Assembly (NCBI GenBank): GCA_009469675.1
Contig: SSSZ01000061.1
Coordinates: 1 to 64,000, forward strand
DNA from: Azonexaceae bacterium
GTDB taxonomy: Bacteria > Pseudomonadota > Gammaproteobacteria > Burkholderiales > Rhodocyclaceae
Length of the DNA: 64,000 nt
Direction of reading: 5' to 3'
The notes below the pieces were generated by a model. That model searched no databases. It was not told the origin of the DNA and worked only from the letters and a program-made list of their open reading frames with translations. The position numbers were made by a program, and so were the translations under genes. Shown here one piece after another: positions 1-10,224 of the stretch. Position 1 is the stretch's first letter. Each line of letters opens with the position of its first letter.

Positions 1-951
<951 letters not shown>

Positions 952-1049
952 TTAAATGAAAGCGGAACCCGGCGGTGCAGACCGCCAGTTGCCGATGCCG
1001 CCCTCGCCGCGCCACCGGGCCGTTGCCGCCGGAAATCCCGGGGCAACCA

Positions 1050-1076
1050 AAGAAAAACCCGCCGGGCGGCGGGTTT
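1050..1076 (-). terminator. Rho-independent terminator after the small secreted protein gene
   Basis: A perfect 9-bp stem (1055-1063 with 1068-1076, loop of 4) is followed on the minus strand by a T-rich run (TTTTTCTTT). It lies 18 bases past the stop of the gene at 1094-1450 and so separates that transcript from alaS. Confidence 0.85.
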
Positions 1077-1093
1077 GGCGGGGCGGTGTGCGC

Positions 1094-1450
1094 TCAGCGG
1101 GGATGGCGGTGCTTGTCCTTCTTGCCGTCGTGATTGAAATCGTGCTGGCGGTCGTGCTTCTCGCGGTAGATCTTGCGGCTCTGGTTGTCCTGGGCGTGTT
1201 CGATGCGGGCGGCTTCGCGCTTGCTCACGCTACCGTCGGCCATGGCGCGGTTTTCCATGTTCTGGACATGCTGCTGGCCGCGTTCCAGGCGAGCGGCTTC
1301 CCGCGGCGTCAGGGAACCGGAATTGACGCCCTGCTGGATGCGGGCTTCCTGGTTGGCCTGGCGCTGGTCGATGCGCGCCGTGCTCTGGGCAAAGGCGATG
1401 ACGGGGACGGCGAGACAAACGGCGACGACGAGTTTCCTGGCTGCATTCAT
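1094..1450 (-). CDS. Small secreted basic protein, unknown function
   Basis: 118 residues. The first 22 or so (MNAARKLVVAVCLAVPVIAFAQ) form a Sec signal peptide with an AxA-like cleavage site, so the mature protein should be periplasmic or exported. The mature part is charged and helical, with two related blocks: ARIQQGVNSGSLTPREAARLE and MADGSVSKREAARIEHAQ. The S-L/V-(T/S)-x-R-E-A-A-R spacing repeats about 35 residues apart. The tail is rich in His, Lys and Asp (HDFNHDGKKDKHRHPR) and could bind metal. The start at 1450 has a good AAGGAGAATCG Shine-Dalgarno, preferred over an ATG 13 codons upstream. Similar small proteins occur in betaproteobacteria, but I know no function. Confidence 0.75.
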   Translation of the reverse strand: MNAARKLVVAVCLAVPVIAFAQSTARIDQRQANQEARIQQGVNSGSLTPREAARLERGQQHVQNMENRAMADGSVSKREAARIEHAQDNQSRKIYREKHDRQHDFNHDGKKDKHRHPR

Positions 1451-1546
1451 TTCGATTCTCCTTGTGGTTTTTTCATGGGCTGATCCCATGGCGCTATTAA
1501 CGCACTGCCGGCGACGGGAAGCTGCAACAAGTTGTCAGCAATTGTT

Positions 1547-2296
1547 TCAGACCGGGCCGAGGCCGTCCAGCCGGTCGGTAAATAGGGCGCTGACGCCGAG
1601 GGCGAAGCAGCGGTCGGCTTCGGCAGCGGAATTGACGGTGTAGGCGGCGACCGGCACCCCGGCGGCGGAGACGGCGGCCACCGTCGGGCCGTCGAGGTCG
1701 GCCGCCCGGGCATGCAGGGCAAGGCAGCCGAGGCGGGCCAGGCGCTCGGCCCAGTCGGCCGGCACCGTCTCGAAAAGGAGCGCCCGGGCCTGCCCCGGTA
1801 CGGCCTCCTGCGCCGCCGCCAGGGCGGTTTCGCAGAAGGAGGAGACGAGGAGCGGCAAGCCGGCCGGCCAGCGGGCCGCCACCAGGGCGGCGACGACCTC
1901 GCCGGTGCGGGCTTCGTGGCCCGTGGCCGGCTTGATCTCGACATTGAGGCCGAGGCCGAGGTCGGCGCACAGGGCGAGGACGGCGTCAAGCCGGGGAATC
2001 GCCTCGCCCGCCCAGGATTTGTGAAAACGCGCCCCGGCGTCGAGCCGGGCGAGGTCGGCCCAGTCCAGGTCGGCGACGGCCCCGGCGGCACCGGTGGTGC
2101 GGGCCAGGGTTTCGTCGTGCATGAGCACCGGCACGCCGTCGCGGGTGAGCATGACGTCGAATTCGGCAGCGCGGAATCCCAGCCGGGCCGCCAGCCGGAA
2201 GCCGGCCAGGGTGTTCTCCGGCGCCAGGCCGCCGCCGCCGCGGTGGGCAATCCAGCGGGGAAGCGGGTAGCGGCGGCGGCCCGCCGGGCCGCTCAT
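1547..2296 (-). CDS. ugpQ: Glycerophosphodiester phosphodiesterase
   Basis: Hydrolyses glycerophosphodiesters to sn-glycerol 3-phosphate and an alcohol, normally in the cytoplasm. The 249-residue protein has the GDPD TIM-barrel signatures: IAHRGGGGLAPENTLAGF near residue 20 (catalytic His-Arg), EFDVMLTRDGVPVLMHDETLART (metal-binding Glu/Asp and the HD pair), NVEIKP, and a C-terminal AYTVNSAAEADR block. There is no signal peptide, which fits the cytoplasmic UgpQ type rather than periplasmic GlpQ. The ATG at 2296 was chosen over an upstream one because the upstream extension is Arg/Pro-rich shadow sequence. It follows ugpB by 34 bases on the same strand and is probably co-transcribed. Confidence 0.93.
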   Translation of the reverse strand: MSGPAGRRRYPLPRWIAHRGGGGLAPENTLAGFRLAARLGFRAAEFDVMLTRDGVPVLMHDETLARTTGAAGAVADLDWADLARLDAGARFHKSWAGEAIPRLDAVLALCADLGLGLNVEIKPATGHEARTGEVVAALVAARWPAGLPLLVSSFCETALAAAQEAVPGQARALLFETVPADWAERLARLGCLALHARAADLDGPTVAAVSAAGVPVAAYTVNSAAEADRCFALGVSALFTDRLDGLGPV

Positions 2297-2330
2297 GGTG
2301 TTACCCCCCGGGGGAATCCCGACCTCGGCA

Positions 2331-3632
2331 TCAGAAGGGCAGCGCCTTCTTGAGGGCCGGCTTGGCCGCAAGGACGGCGTTGCCCCGAGTCACCGCGGTA
2401 TCCAGCGCCGCCTTGGCCGGCTTGACGTCGGCCCACACCGCCTCGAGTTCTTCGTCGAGGATGATGCGCACCGGGTCGACGCCGGAAATGCGCAGGGGAT
2501 GGGTCGCGCCTTCGCCCTTCAACGAGGCGTAGGCGATGTCGAGGGTCTGGTCGCGATCGCGTAGCACCTTCCCGCGCAGCGCCGTGCGGGCGGCCTGGGT
2601 GAGGGGCAGCTGGCCGTAGGTCCGGGCCAGTTCGACCTGGACTTCGGGCGACAGCAGGTAGGCGACGAACCTGGCCGCGGCCTTGTATTCCGGCGCCTTG
2701 TAGCCGCCGCCGATCCACAGCGACGCCCCGTCGGCCAGGGTGTGCTGGCGCCCGCCATAGACGTCGTCGTGGTGGGGCAGCGGGGCGACGCCCAGCTCGA
2801 CCCCCTGGGCCTCGCGGAACTCGGTATGGGCCCAGGAATCGGTGGTAATCATGGCGCACTCGCCCTTGAGGAAGTGCTGGTCGGCTTCGTTGGCCCGGCC
2901 GAAATCGCGGAAGAACTTGGCCTTGTGCCAGGTGGCCAGCATGGCGATATGCTTGACCTGGGGTAGGCCGTTGAAGGCCAGTTCGCCCTTGGGACTGGCG
3001 ATGCGCTCGCCGGAAAGGGCGCTGACGTTGTCGATATGGACCCAGGTCGGCCACGAGGTGGTGTAGGGACAGGACTGGCCGGCATCCTGCAGCTTGTCGG
3101 CGGCCTGCTGGGTTTCGCGCCAGGTCTTGGGCGGCTTTTCCGGATCGAGGCCGGCCTTGCGGAAGGCGTTCTTGTTGTAGAACAGGACCGGAGTCGAGTA
3201 GGCCACCGGCAGGGCGAAGAGGCGGCCCTTCTCGTCGGTGGCGCCGGCCTTGAGGTCGGCCGAGACGAGTTCAGGCTTGAACGGCTCCTTGGCCTCCTTC
3301 ATGACTTCGAAGAGGGGCTTGAAGCTCGCCTTGTTGGCGATGTATTCGATCACCTGCTGCCGCCGCACCAGGTTGAGGACGGCGACCTTCTCGCCGGCGG
3401 CAAGGCGGACGAGCTTGATTTCGGCCCCCTTCTGGCCGGCATTGAAGCGCTCCACCAGCTTGTTGAGGTTGTCCTCGCCAACCTTGCCGAGCTGGTGGGC
3501 CAGCGTGATCTCGACCTTGGCGGCGGGGGCTTCGACCTTGGCCGCCGGCTTGGGGCCCTTGGCAGCGTAGGCGGGAAAGGCGGCGGCGAAAACGGCGGCC
3601 AGAACGGTGAAGCGAAGCTTCGGACAAGGCAT
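2331..3632 (-). CDS. ugpB: Glycerol-3-phosphate ABC transporter, periplasmic binding protein
   Basis: Captures sn-glycerol 3-phosphate or glycerophosphodiesters in the periplasm for an ABC importer. 433 residues, the normal size of UgpB. It has an N-terminal signal peptide ending AFPAYA, then a family 1 extracellular solute-binding fold: FALPVAYSTPVLFYNKNAFRKAGLD, TSWPTWVHIDNVSALSG, GECAMITTDSW, and ASLWIGGGYK near the C-terminal lobe. The start has a GGGAG Shine-Dalgarno. The usual permease and ATPase genes ugpA, ugpE and ugpC are not beside it; only ugpQ follows. I looked for a PhoB box upstream and could not identify one. Confidence 0.92.
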   Translation of the reverse strand: MPCPKLRFTVLAAVFAAAFPAYAAKGPKPAAKVEAPAAKVEITLAHQLGKVGEDNLNKLVERFNAGQKGAEIKLVRLAAGEKVAVLNLVRRQQVIEYIANKASFKPLFEVMKEAKEPFKPELVSADLKAGATDEKGRLFALPVAYSTPVLFYNKNAFRKAGLDPEKPPKTWRETQQAADKLQDAGQSCPYTTSWPTWVHIDNVSALSGERIASPKGELAFNGLPQVKHIAMLATWHKAKFFRDFGRANEADQHFLKGECAMITTDSWAHTEFREAQGVELGVAPLPHHDDVYGGRQHTLADGASLWIGGGYKAPEYKAAARFVAYLLSPEVQVELARTYGQLPLTQAARTALRGKVLRDRDQTLDIAYASLKGEGATHPLRISGVDPVRIILDEELEAVWADVKPAKAALDTAVTRGNAVLAAKPALKKALPF

Positions 3633-3762
3633 GGGGACTCCCGAAATTCATAAAGGGAGAATTATCCTAGAAACCGCAGCCGGACGCACCCGCCGGGCCA
3701 ACCGTCGCCCCCCCGGCTGGAAGGCGCGGGCACGGAATCTCGCGGTTTGCCTGCTTATCGCC

Positions 3763-3792
3763 CCCGCCCTCCCGGCCCGACGGGAGGGCGGG
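3763..3792. other. Perfect 12-bp inverted repeat between divergent genes
   Basis: A 12-bp perfect stem (3763-3774 with 3781-3792, 6-base loop) of almost pure G and C lies between the ugpB promoter side and the lipoprotein start. Neither side has a T run, so it is not a normal intrinsic terminator. It may be an mRNA structure in the lipoprotein leader or a dispersed repeat; function unknown. Confidence 0.5.
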
Positions 3793-3838
3793 TGTTCTTC
3801 GCTTTGCCGGCCCCGCCGGTTGTGGGAAAATGCCGGCC

Positions 3839-4267
3839 ATGTTTAAGTTCCTCTTTCTCCTGCCTTTTGCCCTTCTGCCCCTGGCCGGCTGCGACCAGAT
3901 CAACCAGAAGCTGGGCCTCGAAGACCCGGCCAAGAAGGAAGCCACCCAGGAGGCCGAAGGCAAGGCCGTGGGCAGCGCCTGCCGCCAGTCGGGCCGGGCC
4001 ATCGAGGATTGCTATTCGATCTACTCCTGGTTGCCCAAGGCTGCCGTTTTCGCCGGCTGGCGGGAAATGGACGCCTACATGCGGGACAACAAGATCGAAA
4101 CCGTCGAACCCCAGCTCCCGCCCCCCGAGCCGCCGGGGGCCAAGAAGAAGAAAAAGGCCGCCGAAGCGGCCGACGAGGACAAATCCGGCAAGGCCAAGGC
4201 CGGCGCCGGCGAAAAGGCCGCCGAGGCCGCCCCGGAAAAGGCGGCCGACAAGGGAAGCAAGCATTAA
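3839..4267 (+). CDS. Small lipoprotein with Lys/Ala-rich tail
   Basis: 142 residues beginning MFKFLFLLPFALLPLAGC, a lipoprotein signal peptide with lipobox LAGC (Cys18), so probably anchored in the outer or inner membrane. The middle (residues 45-85) contains two cysteines about ten residues apart (SACRQSGRAIEDCYSIYSW), which could form a disulfide. The last 50 residues are a low-complexity Lys/Ala/Glu tail like those that run through the periplasm. A second ATG nine bases upstream (3830) is also possible and has a slightly better GGGAA Shine-Dalgarno. No function recognised. It precedes rhlE but is separated from it by 120 bases containing a promoter. Confidence 0.75.
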   Translation: MFKFLFLLPFALLPLAGCDQINQKLGLEDPAKKEATQEAEGKAVGSACRQSGRAIEDCYSIYSWLPKAAVFAGWREMDAYMRDNKIETVEPQLPPPEPPGAKKKKKAAEAADEDKSGKAKAGAGEKAAEAAPEKAADKGSKH

Positions 4268-4373
4268 GGCGCCTCGTCCAGCGGCGCTGCCGGCCGGGTT
4301 CCACGCCCGCCCGCACGGCAACGACGGCGAGGAAGTGACGGGTCATCTGCGCATACTCGGGGGCAGGTGAGCG

Positions 4374-4379
4374 TATAAT
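4374..4379 (+). promoter_or_regulatory. Consensus -10 box (TATAAT) just before rhlE
   Basis: A perfect TATAAT ends 8 bases before the rhlE ATG. The predicted start point (about 4386) leaves an untranslated leader of only a couple of bases, and no Shine-Dalgarno is visible. The -35 region at normal spacing (GCATAC) is poor. If used, this promoter gives an essentially leaderless rhlE mRNA. Confidence 0.5.
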
Positions 4380-4387
4380 GCCCGCCC

Positions 4388-5869
<1,482 letters not shown>

Positions 5870-5873
5870 CCCC

Positions 5874-6662
5874 TCAGGGGCGGCGGAACCCGGCCTGGAC
5901 GGCGGGCTTCTTGGCCTCGACCTCGTTCAGCTTGATGATCGCCAGCGACAGGTTGTCGCCTTCGCCGCGGCCCCGCTCGCGGGCCCGGTTGATGAGGATT
6001 TCCGAAGCCTCGCGGGCGCTGTGGTTGGCCACCACGCTGCCCATCTCGTCGGGTTCGAAGTAGGCCCAGAGGCCGTCCGAGCACAGCACATAGCTGTCGC
6101 CGCCGGCGATGTCGGTCGCCGTGCCGAAATCGAAGCGCGGCTCGTCGCGCCCGCCCAGGGAGGTGAGCAGGATATTGCGGTTGGGATGGACCGCGGCCTG
6201 CTCCGGCGTCACCTTGCCGGTGGCGAGCAAATGCTCGACGTAGGAATGGTCGGTGGTGCGAAAGGCCAGCTTGCCGTTCTTGAAGCGGTACAGGCGGCTG
6301 TCGCCGCAATGTCCCCAGCTCACCCGGCCGGGCTGGAGAAGCAGCATCACCGCCGTACTATGGGGATCCTTCTCGTTCATGAAGCGCGACGCCTTAATCA
6401 TGGTGTGGGCTTCGAGCATGCTGCTTTCCAGGAGATGGCGGTCGGTGTCTTCGCTCGGCGCAAACTGGTCGAGACTCATGCGGGCGGTATGGACCACCTG
6501 CTCGGCGGCGAGGACGCCGCCGGTATGGCCGCCCATGCCGTCGGCAACGACGGCGAGAACGACGCCCCGCACCTTGCCGTGAGGCAAGATGGCGACTCGA
6601 TCCTGCTGTTCCTTGCGGTCTCCCTGATGCTGCGCCACGCAGGCGTCTATGCTGATCGGCAT
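5874..6662 (-). CDS. PP2C-family Ser/Thr protein phosphatase
   Basis: A metal-dependent (Mg/Mn) protein phosphatase removing phosphate from Ser/Thr residues. 262 residues with PP2C motifs in order: N-terminal GDRKEQQDRV (the RxxNQD-like metal-binding Asp), VVADGMGGHTGG (about residues 40-51), HCGDSRLYRF with the D-x-S near residue 139, TTDHS, a VLCSDGLWAYFEPDE metal-binding motif, and NLSLAII near the end. Last gene of the long minus operon that starts at glycerate kinase; 48 bases follow the preceding small gene. No kinase gene is in the window, so the substrate is unknown. Confidence 0.9.
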   Translation of the reverse strand: MPISIDACVAQHQGDRKEQQDRVAILPHGKVRGVVLAVVADGMGGHTGGVLAAEQVVHTARMSLDQFAPSEDTDRHLLESSMLEAHTMIKASRFMNEKDPHSTAVMLLLQPGRVSWGHCGDSRLYRFKNGKLAFRTTDHSYVEHLLATGKVTPEQAAVHPNRNILLTSLGGRDEPRFDFGTATDIAGGDSYVLCSDGLWAYFEPDEMGSVVANHSAREASEILINRARERGRGEGDNLSLAIIKLNEVEAKKPAVQAGFRRP

Positions 6663-6710
6663 GTCACTCTCCCGGCGCCGGAGGATACCACGAACGTGAT
6701 ATGCGAACCA

Positions 6711-7013
6711 TCAGGCCTTCGGACGTAACTCTTCCGGCCGGCGCAGATGCTCGCTCCGCCCCGGGTTGGCCTCGATGAAGACGCGATGGGCGGCGGCGAT
6801 GACGACATGGACATCCTCGGCGGAAAGGGCGGGGAAATTCTCGCGCAACACCCGGAAGGCCAGGTGTTCCAGGGAACGGCCGCCCCAGCCCGAGGCGGGG
6901 TCGAAAAAGGGTTCGATCATGGCGTAGGCGTGGTCGAAGACCTCGCGCAGCTCGGGGCGCCGGCGCCGTTCCCGCGGCGGCGTTTGGGGGTCGTTAGGGT
7001 CGGCCATGCTCAT
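6711..7013 (-). CDS. Small hypothetical protein in the glycolate oxidase operon
   Basis: 100 residues, no signal peptide, no membrane segment. A basic, Pro/Arg-rich start (about residues 5-20) leads into a compact helical part containing VFDHAYAMIEPFFDPASGWGG, HLAFRVLRENFP and VHVVIAAAHRVFIEANPG. I do not recognise the family. Its ATG overlaps the stop of the HDOD gene (ATGA), so it is probably translationally coupled to it. A second in-frame ATG two codons on is possible. Confidence 0.75.
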   Translation of the reverse strand: MSMADPNDPQTPPRERRRRPELREVFDHAYAMIEPFFDPASGWGGRSLEHLAFRVLRENFPALSAEDVHVVIAAAHRVFIEANPGRSEHLRRPEELRPKA

Positions 7014-7906
7014 TGCTGGGCGTGGAAACGTTCGAGAACGACGTCGATGAACTCCGGCAGGCCGTCGGCGCCGAGTCCCAGTTCGCCGAGCACCTCGGCC
7101 TTGACACTCTCCCATTCCGGGTTGTCGACGTGCAGGTCGTGGTAGTAGATCTCGCTGGCCAGCTGCAGGATGGCGACCATCGAGCGCGAGGCGTGCTGGC
7201 CCAGGGAATTGATGTCGTGGTGGTAGCGGATGGCGTCGGCGATGAAGTCCGGCAGGTTCCAGTGGCGGGCCACGATGTAGCCGACGACGCAATGGTCGGC
7301 GTTGAATTTCTTGTCTTCCTCGGCCAGTTCGATCCAGCGCCCCGGCTCCCCCAGGTGCATTTCGGCGCAATAGGTGGAAAAGCGCTGCATCAGGAGGGGA
7401 ACGCCGCAATCGTGGAAAATCCCGGCGAGGTAGGCTTGGTCGGGAAAAATGTTGCACACCGCGACGCGGTCGTCGGCGATCAGCATGGCCAACTGAGCGA
7501 TGGCCTGGGAACGCGCCCAGAACGCTTCGTAGGCCAGGGGGTTCTTTTTGACGTCGCCGATGCCGGCCAGGGCGATGGCCTGGACCAGGTTGAAGGTCTG
7601 GCGCACGCCGACGGCGTGGAGAATACTCTCGACCGAATCGAAGGGCTGGTGCTGGTGGTAGACGGCGCTCCCGACCACCTTGAAGAGCAGCGCGGTGATG
7701 CCGGGGTCGCGGTTGATGGTGCGGGCCAGTACCCGCACGTCGAACTCCTTCTGCATCAACTGCCGCCGCAATTCTTCGAGAACCCGGGGCTGGGGCGGAA
7801 TCTTGACCCCCCGTTCGAGGAGCATGCGCATCTTGCCGGCGTTGGTTTCGTCCAGCATCCCCACCGCCTCCCCGACGGTGATTTTCTTGTTGTTCTCTCC
7901 GCTCAT
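7010..7906 (-). CDS. HDOD-domain signalling protein
   Basis: 298 residues. After about 60 residues (GVKIPPQPRVLEELRRQLMQ) comes an HDOD domain, a degenerate HD-type phosphohydrolase fold used as a regulatory module: DPGITALLFKVVGSAVYH, ILHAVGVRQTFNLVQAIAL, YLAGIFHDCGVPLLMQ, HCVVGYIVARHWNLPDFIADAIRYHHD. It keeps an HD pair in IFHDCG but the family is usually not enzymatic. Its start overlaps the glcF stop (ATGA) and its stop overlaps the next gene, so it is embedded in the glycolate operon. Such proteins are generally tied to second-messenger or motility control; the partner here is unknown. Confidence 0.88.
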   Translation of the reverse strand: MSGENNKKITVGEAVGMLDETNAGKMRMLLERGVKIPPQPRVLEELRRQLMQKEFDVRVLARTINRDPGITALLFKVVGSAVYHQHQPFDSVESILHAVGVRQTFNLVQAIALAGIGDVKKNPLAYEAFWARSQAIAQLAMLIADDRVAVCNIFPDQAYLAGIFHDCGVPLLMQRFSTYCAEMHLGEPGRWIELAEEDKKFNADHCVVGYIVARHWNLPDFIADAIRYHHDINSLGQHASRSMVAILQLASEIYYHDLHVDNPEWESVKAEVLGELGLGADGLPEFIDVVLERFHAQQ

Positions 7907-9141
7907 TGCAAAACCTCGTCGATGAGTTCGATCCAGTGGCGGACCGGCAACGCGCTGCCCGCCTGAAGGTGGCTCAAACAGCCGATATTGGCGGTGGCGA
8001 TGACCGCCGGCCCGGCCGCGTTGAGCGCCGCCAGCTTGGCGTCGCGCAAGCGTTTCGACAGTTGAGGCTGAAGTATGGAATAGGTGCCCGCCGAGCCGCA
8101 ACAAAGATGCGCGTCGGCCACCGGCGTCAGGACGTAGCCGCAGGCCGCCAGCAGTTCTTCGGCGATGCCCCTGATCCTGAGGCCGTGCTGCAGGCTGCAC
8201 GGGGCATGGAAGGCCAGGCGCCCGCGCTCGGCCCGCAGTTCCTCGAGCACGGGCAGAAGGCGCGGGCGGGCGGCGATGAGGATCTCGCCGGGGTCGCGGC
8301 AGAGTTCGCTGATGGTCGCCGCTTTCTCGGCGTAGGCCGGGTCGTCGGCCAGGGTGTGGCCGTAGTCGCAAACCTGGACGCCGCAGCCGGAAGCCGTGAC
8401 GACGATGGCCTCGATCCCCGCCTCGACGTGGGGCCACCAGGCGTCGATATTGCCCCGCATGTCGCGCCGGGCCCCTTCCTGGTCGTCGAGATGAAAGCGC
8501 AGCGCACCGCAGCAGCCGGCCCCGTCGGCCGCCAACAGCGTGATGCCCAGGCGGTCGAGAACCCGCGCCGTGGCGGCGTTGATGTTGGGGGCGAGAGCCG
8601 GCTGGACGCAGCCGGCAAGTACGAGCATGCGCCGGCTGTGGGGCCGCTCCTCGGGCCACGGCCGGGGGTCGCCCACCGCCTCGGGGGGGAGCTTGTCAGC
8701 CAGGCCGCCGGGCAGCAGCGGCCGCAGGAGCTGCCCGAGGCGCACCGCCGGCTTGAACAGCCAGGGGCGGGGCAGCGCCTCCTTCAAGACGAAGCGCACC
8801 AGGCGCTCGCCGCTGCGGCGCGGCAGGCGCTCGGCCAGCACCTGGCGGCCGATGTCGAGCAGGCGGCTGTAGCGGACGCCGGAGGGGCAGGTCGTTTCGC
8901 AGGAACGGCAGGTCAGGCAGCGGTCCAGGTGGAGCCGCGTCTTGTCGCTCGCGGCCCGGCCTTCGAGCAGTTCCTTGATGAGGTAGATGCGGCCCCGGGG
9001 ACCGTCCAGTTCGTCGCCCAGCAACTGGTAGGTCGGGCAGGTCGCGGTGCAGAACCCGCAATGGACGCAGGTGCGCAGGATGGCGTCGGCTTCCTGGCCG
9101 GCGGGAGTGGCGTTGAAGGGGGGGGCGAGATTGGTTTGCAT
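7903..9141 (-). CDS. glcF: Glycolate oxidase iron-sulfur subunit
   Basis: Electron-transfer subunit of the membrane-associated glycolate dehydrogenase GlcDEF, which oxidises glycolate to glyoxylate and feeds electrons to quinone. The 412-residue protein has two 4Fe-4S ferredoxin motifs, CVHCGFCTATCPTY (near residue 35) and CLTCRSCETTCPSGV (near 85), followed by two CCG-type cysteine-rich domains ending GAGCCGAL and HLCCGSAGTY, the standard GlcF layout. It lies 15 bases after glcE and overlaps the HDOD gene. Confidence 0.96.
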   Translation of the reverse strand: MQTNLAPPFNATPAGQEADAILRTCVHCGFCTATCPTYQLLGDELDGPRGRIYLIKELLEGRAASDKTRLHLDRCLTCRSCETTCPSGVRYSRLLDIGRQVLAERLPRRSGERLVRFVLKEALPRPWLFKPAVRLGQLLRPLLPGGLADKLPPEAVGDPRPWPEERPHSRRMLVLAGCVQPALAPNINAATARVLDRLGITLLAADGAGCCGALRFHLDDQEGARRDMRGNIDAWWPHVEAGIEAIVVTASGCGVQVCDYGHTLADDPAYAEKAATISELCRDPGEILIAARPRLLPVLEELRAERGRLAFHAPCSLQHGLRIRGIAEELLAACGYVLTPVADAHLCCGSAGTYSILQPQLSKRLRDAKLAALNAAGPAVIATANIGCLSHLQAGSALPVRHWIELIDEVLQ

Positions 9142-9156
9142 CGAGGCCCGGAGCGG

Positions 9157-10224
9157 TCAGAGTTCGGCGTACAGGCGGCCGGGGTTGAAAATACCCTGAG
9201 GGTCGAAAACCTTCTTGACCCGCCGGTGCAAGGCGAGCAGCCCGGGTTCGAGGGGGGCGAAGGCCCCTTCCCGGCAGCGCAGCGACTCCGGCCCCCGGAA
9301 CAGCACGGCGTGGCCGCCGGCCCGGGCCGCCGCCGCCCGCACCGCGGTCGACTCAAGGTCGCCGGCCAGCCAGCGCTGGCCCCCGCCCCATTCGATGGCC
9401 CGCAGGCCGGGAAGGGCGAGGGGCGGCGTCGTGGTGGGCAGGGCCAGGCGCCACAGGATGTCGCTGGCGAAGGCGGGGTGGCTCTGGTCGCGGATGCCCT
9501 GCCAGAAGGCGCCGTCGTCGTGGATCGGCTCGCCGCCCAGTTTGGCCCGGGCGGCCGCCACCGCGGCGGCGGCCCCGGAGAGGCGCAGGAGGAGCAGCCC
9601 GTCGCACCAGAACGAGGCGGAAAGCGGCAGGGGCTGCCCCCCCCAGCGGTTGAGGCGGGCGATCGCCTCGGCCTCGTCGGCGTCGAAGCCGAGGGTGATT
9701 TCAGCGGCCGGGCGGGGCAGCACCTTGAGGCTGACCTCGGCGATCAGGCCGAGGGTGCCCAGGCTGCCGGCGACCAGGCGGGAGACGTCGTAGCCGGCGA
9801 CGTTCTTCATCACCTGGCCGCCGAAATCGAGAATCTGGCCCATCCCGTCGATCAGCTTGACGCCCAGGACAAAGTCCCGCAACGGCCCCGCCTGCTGCCG
9901 GCGCGGCCCGGAAAGCCCGGCGGCGACCGCCCCGCCGATCGTCCCCCGGCCAAAACCCGGCGGTTCGCAGGCCAGCATCTGGCCCTGTTCCGCCAGGGCC
10001 GCCTCGACCTCGGCCAGGGGGGTGCCGCAACGGGCCGTCACATAGAGTTCGGTCGGTTCGTAGGCGACGATGCCGCGGTAGCCGGCAAGCTCCAGCACGT
10101 CGCCGGCCAGGAGGCCGCCGTAGAAATCCTTGCTGCCGCCCCCGCGCAGGCGCAGCGGCGTGCGCTCCGCGGCCGCCTGCCCGACGGCGGCGGCGAGTTC
10201 GTCGAGGCCGGTGGGCGCCGCCAT
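9157..10224 (-). CDS. glcE: Glycolate oxidase FAD-binding subunit
   Basis: Second flavin-domain subunit of the glycolate dehydrogenase complex, shorter than GlcD. The 355-residue protein has the PCMH-type FAD-binding part: LRLRGGGSKDFYG near residue 25, [43 protein letters not shown], and VAGSLGTLGLIAEVSLKVLP; it ends with VKKVFDPQGIFNPGRL, a typical C-terminus of this family. The ATG overlaps the glcD stop (ATGA), which fixes the start. Confidence 0.95.
   Translation of the reverse strand: MAAPTGLDELAAAVGQAAAERTPLRLRGGGSKDFYGGLLAGDVLELAGYRGIVAYEPTELYVTARCGTPLAEVEAALAEQGQMLACEPPGFGRGTIGGAVAAGLSGPRRQQAGPLRDFVLGVKLIDGMGQILDFGGQVMKNVAGYDVSRLVAGSLGTLGLIAEVSLKVLPRPAAEITLGFDADEAEAIARLNRWGGQPLPLSASFWCDGLLLLRLSGAAAAVAAARAKLGGEPIHDDGAFWQGIRDQSHPAFASDILWRLALPTTTPPLALPGLRAIEWGGGQRWLAGDLESTAVRAAAARAGGHAVLFRGPESLRCREGAFAPLEPGLLALHRRVKKVFDPQGIFNPGRLYAEL

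Noticed and set aside
3633-3700. PhoB box controlling ugpB
   Set aside because: No pair of CTGTCAT-like repeats at 11-base spacing could be seen.
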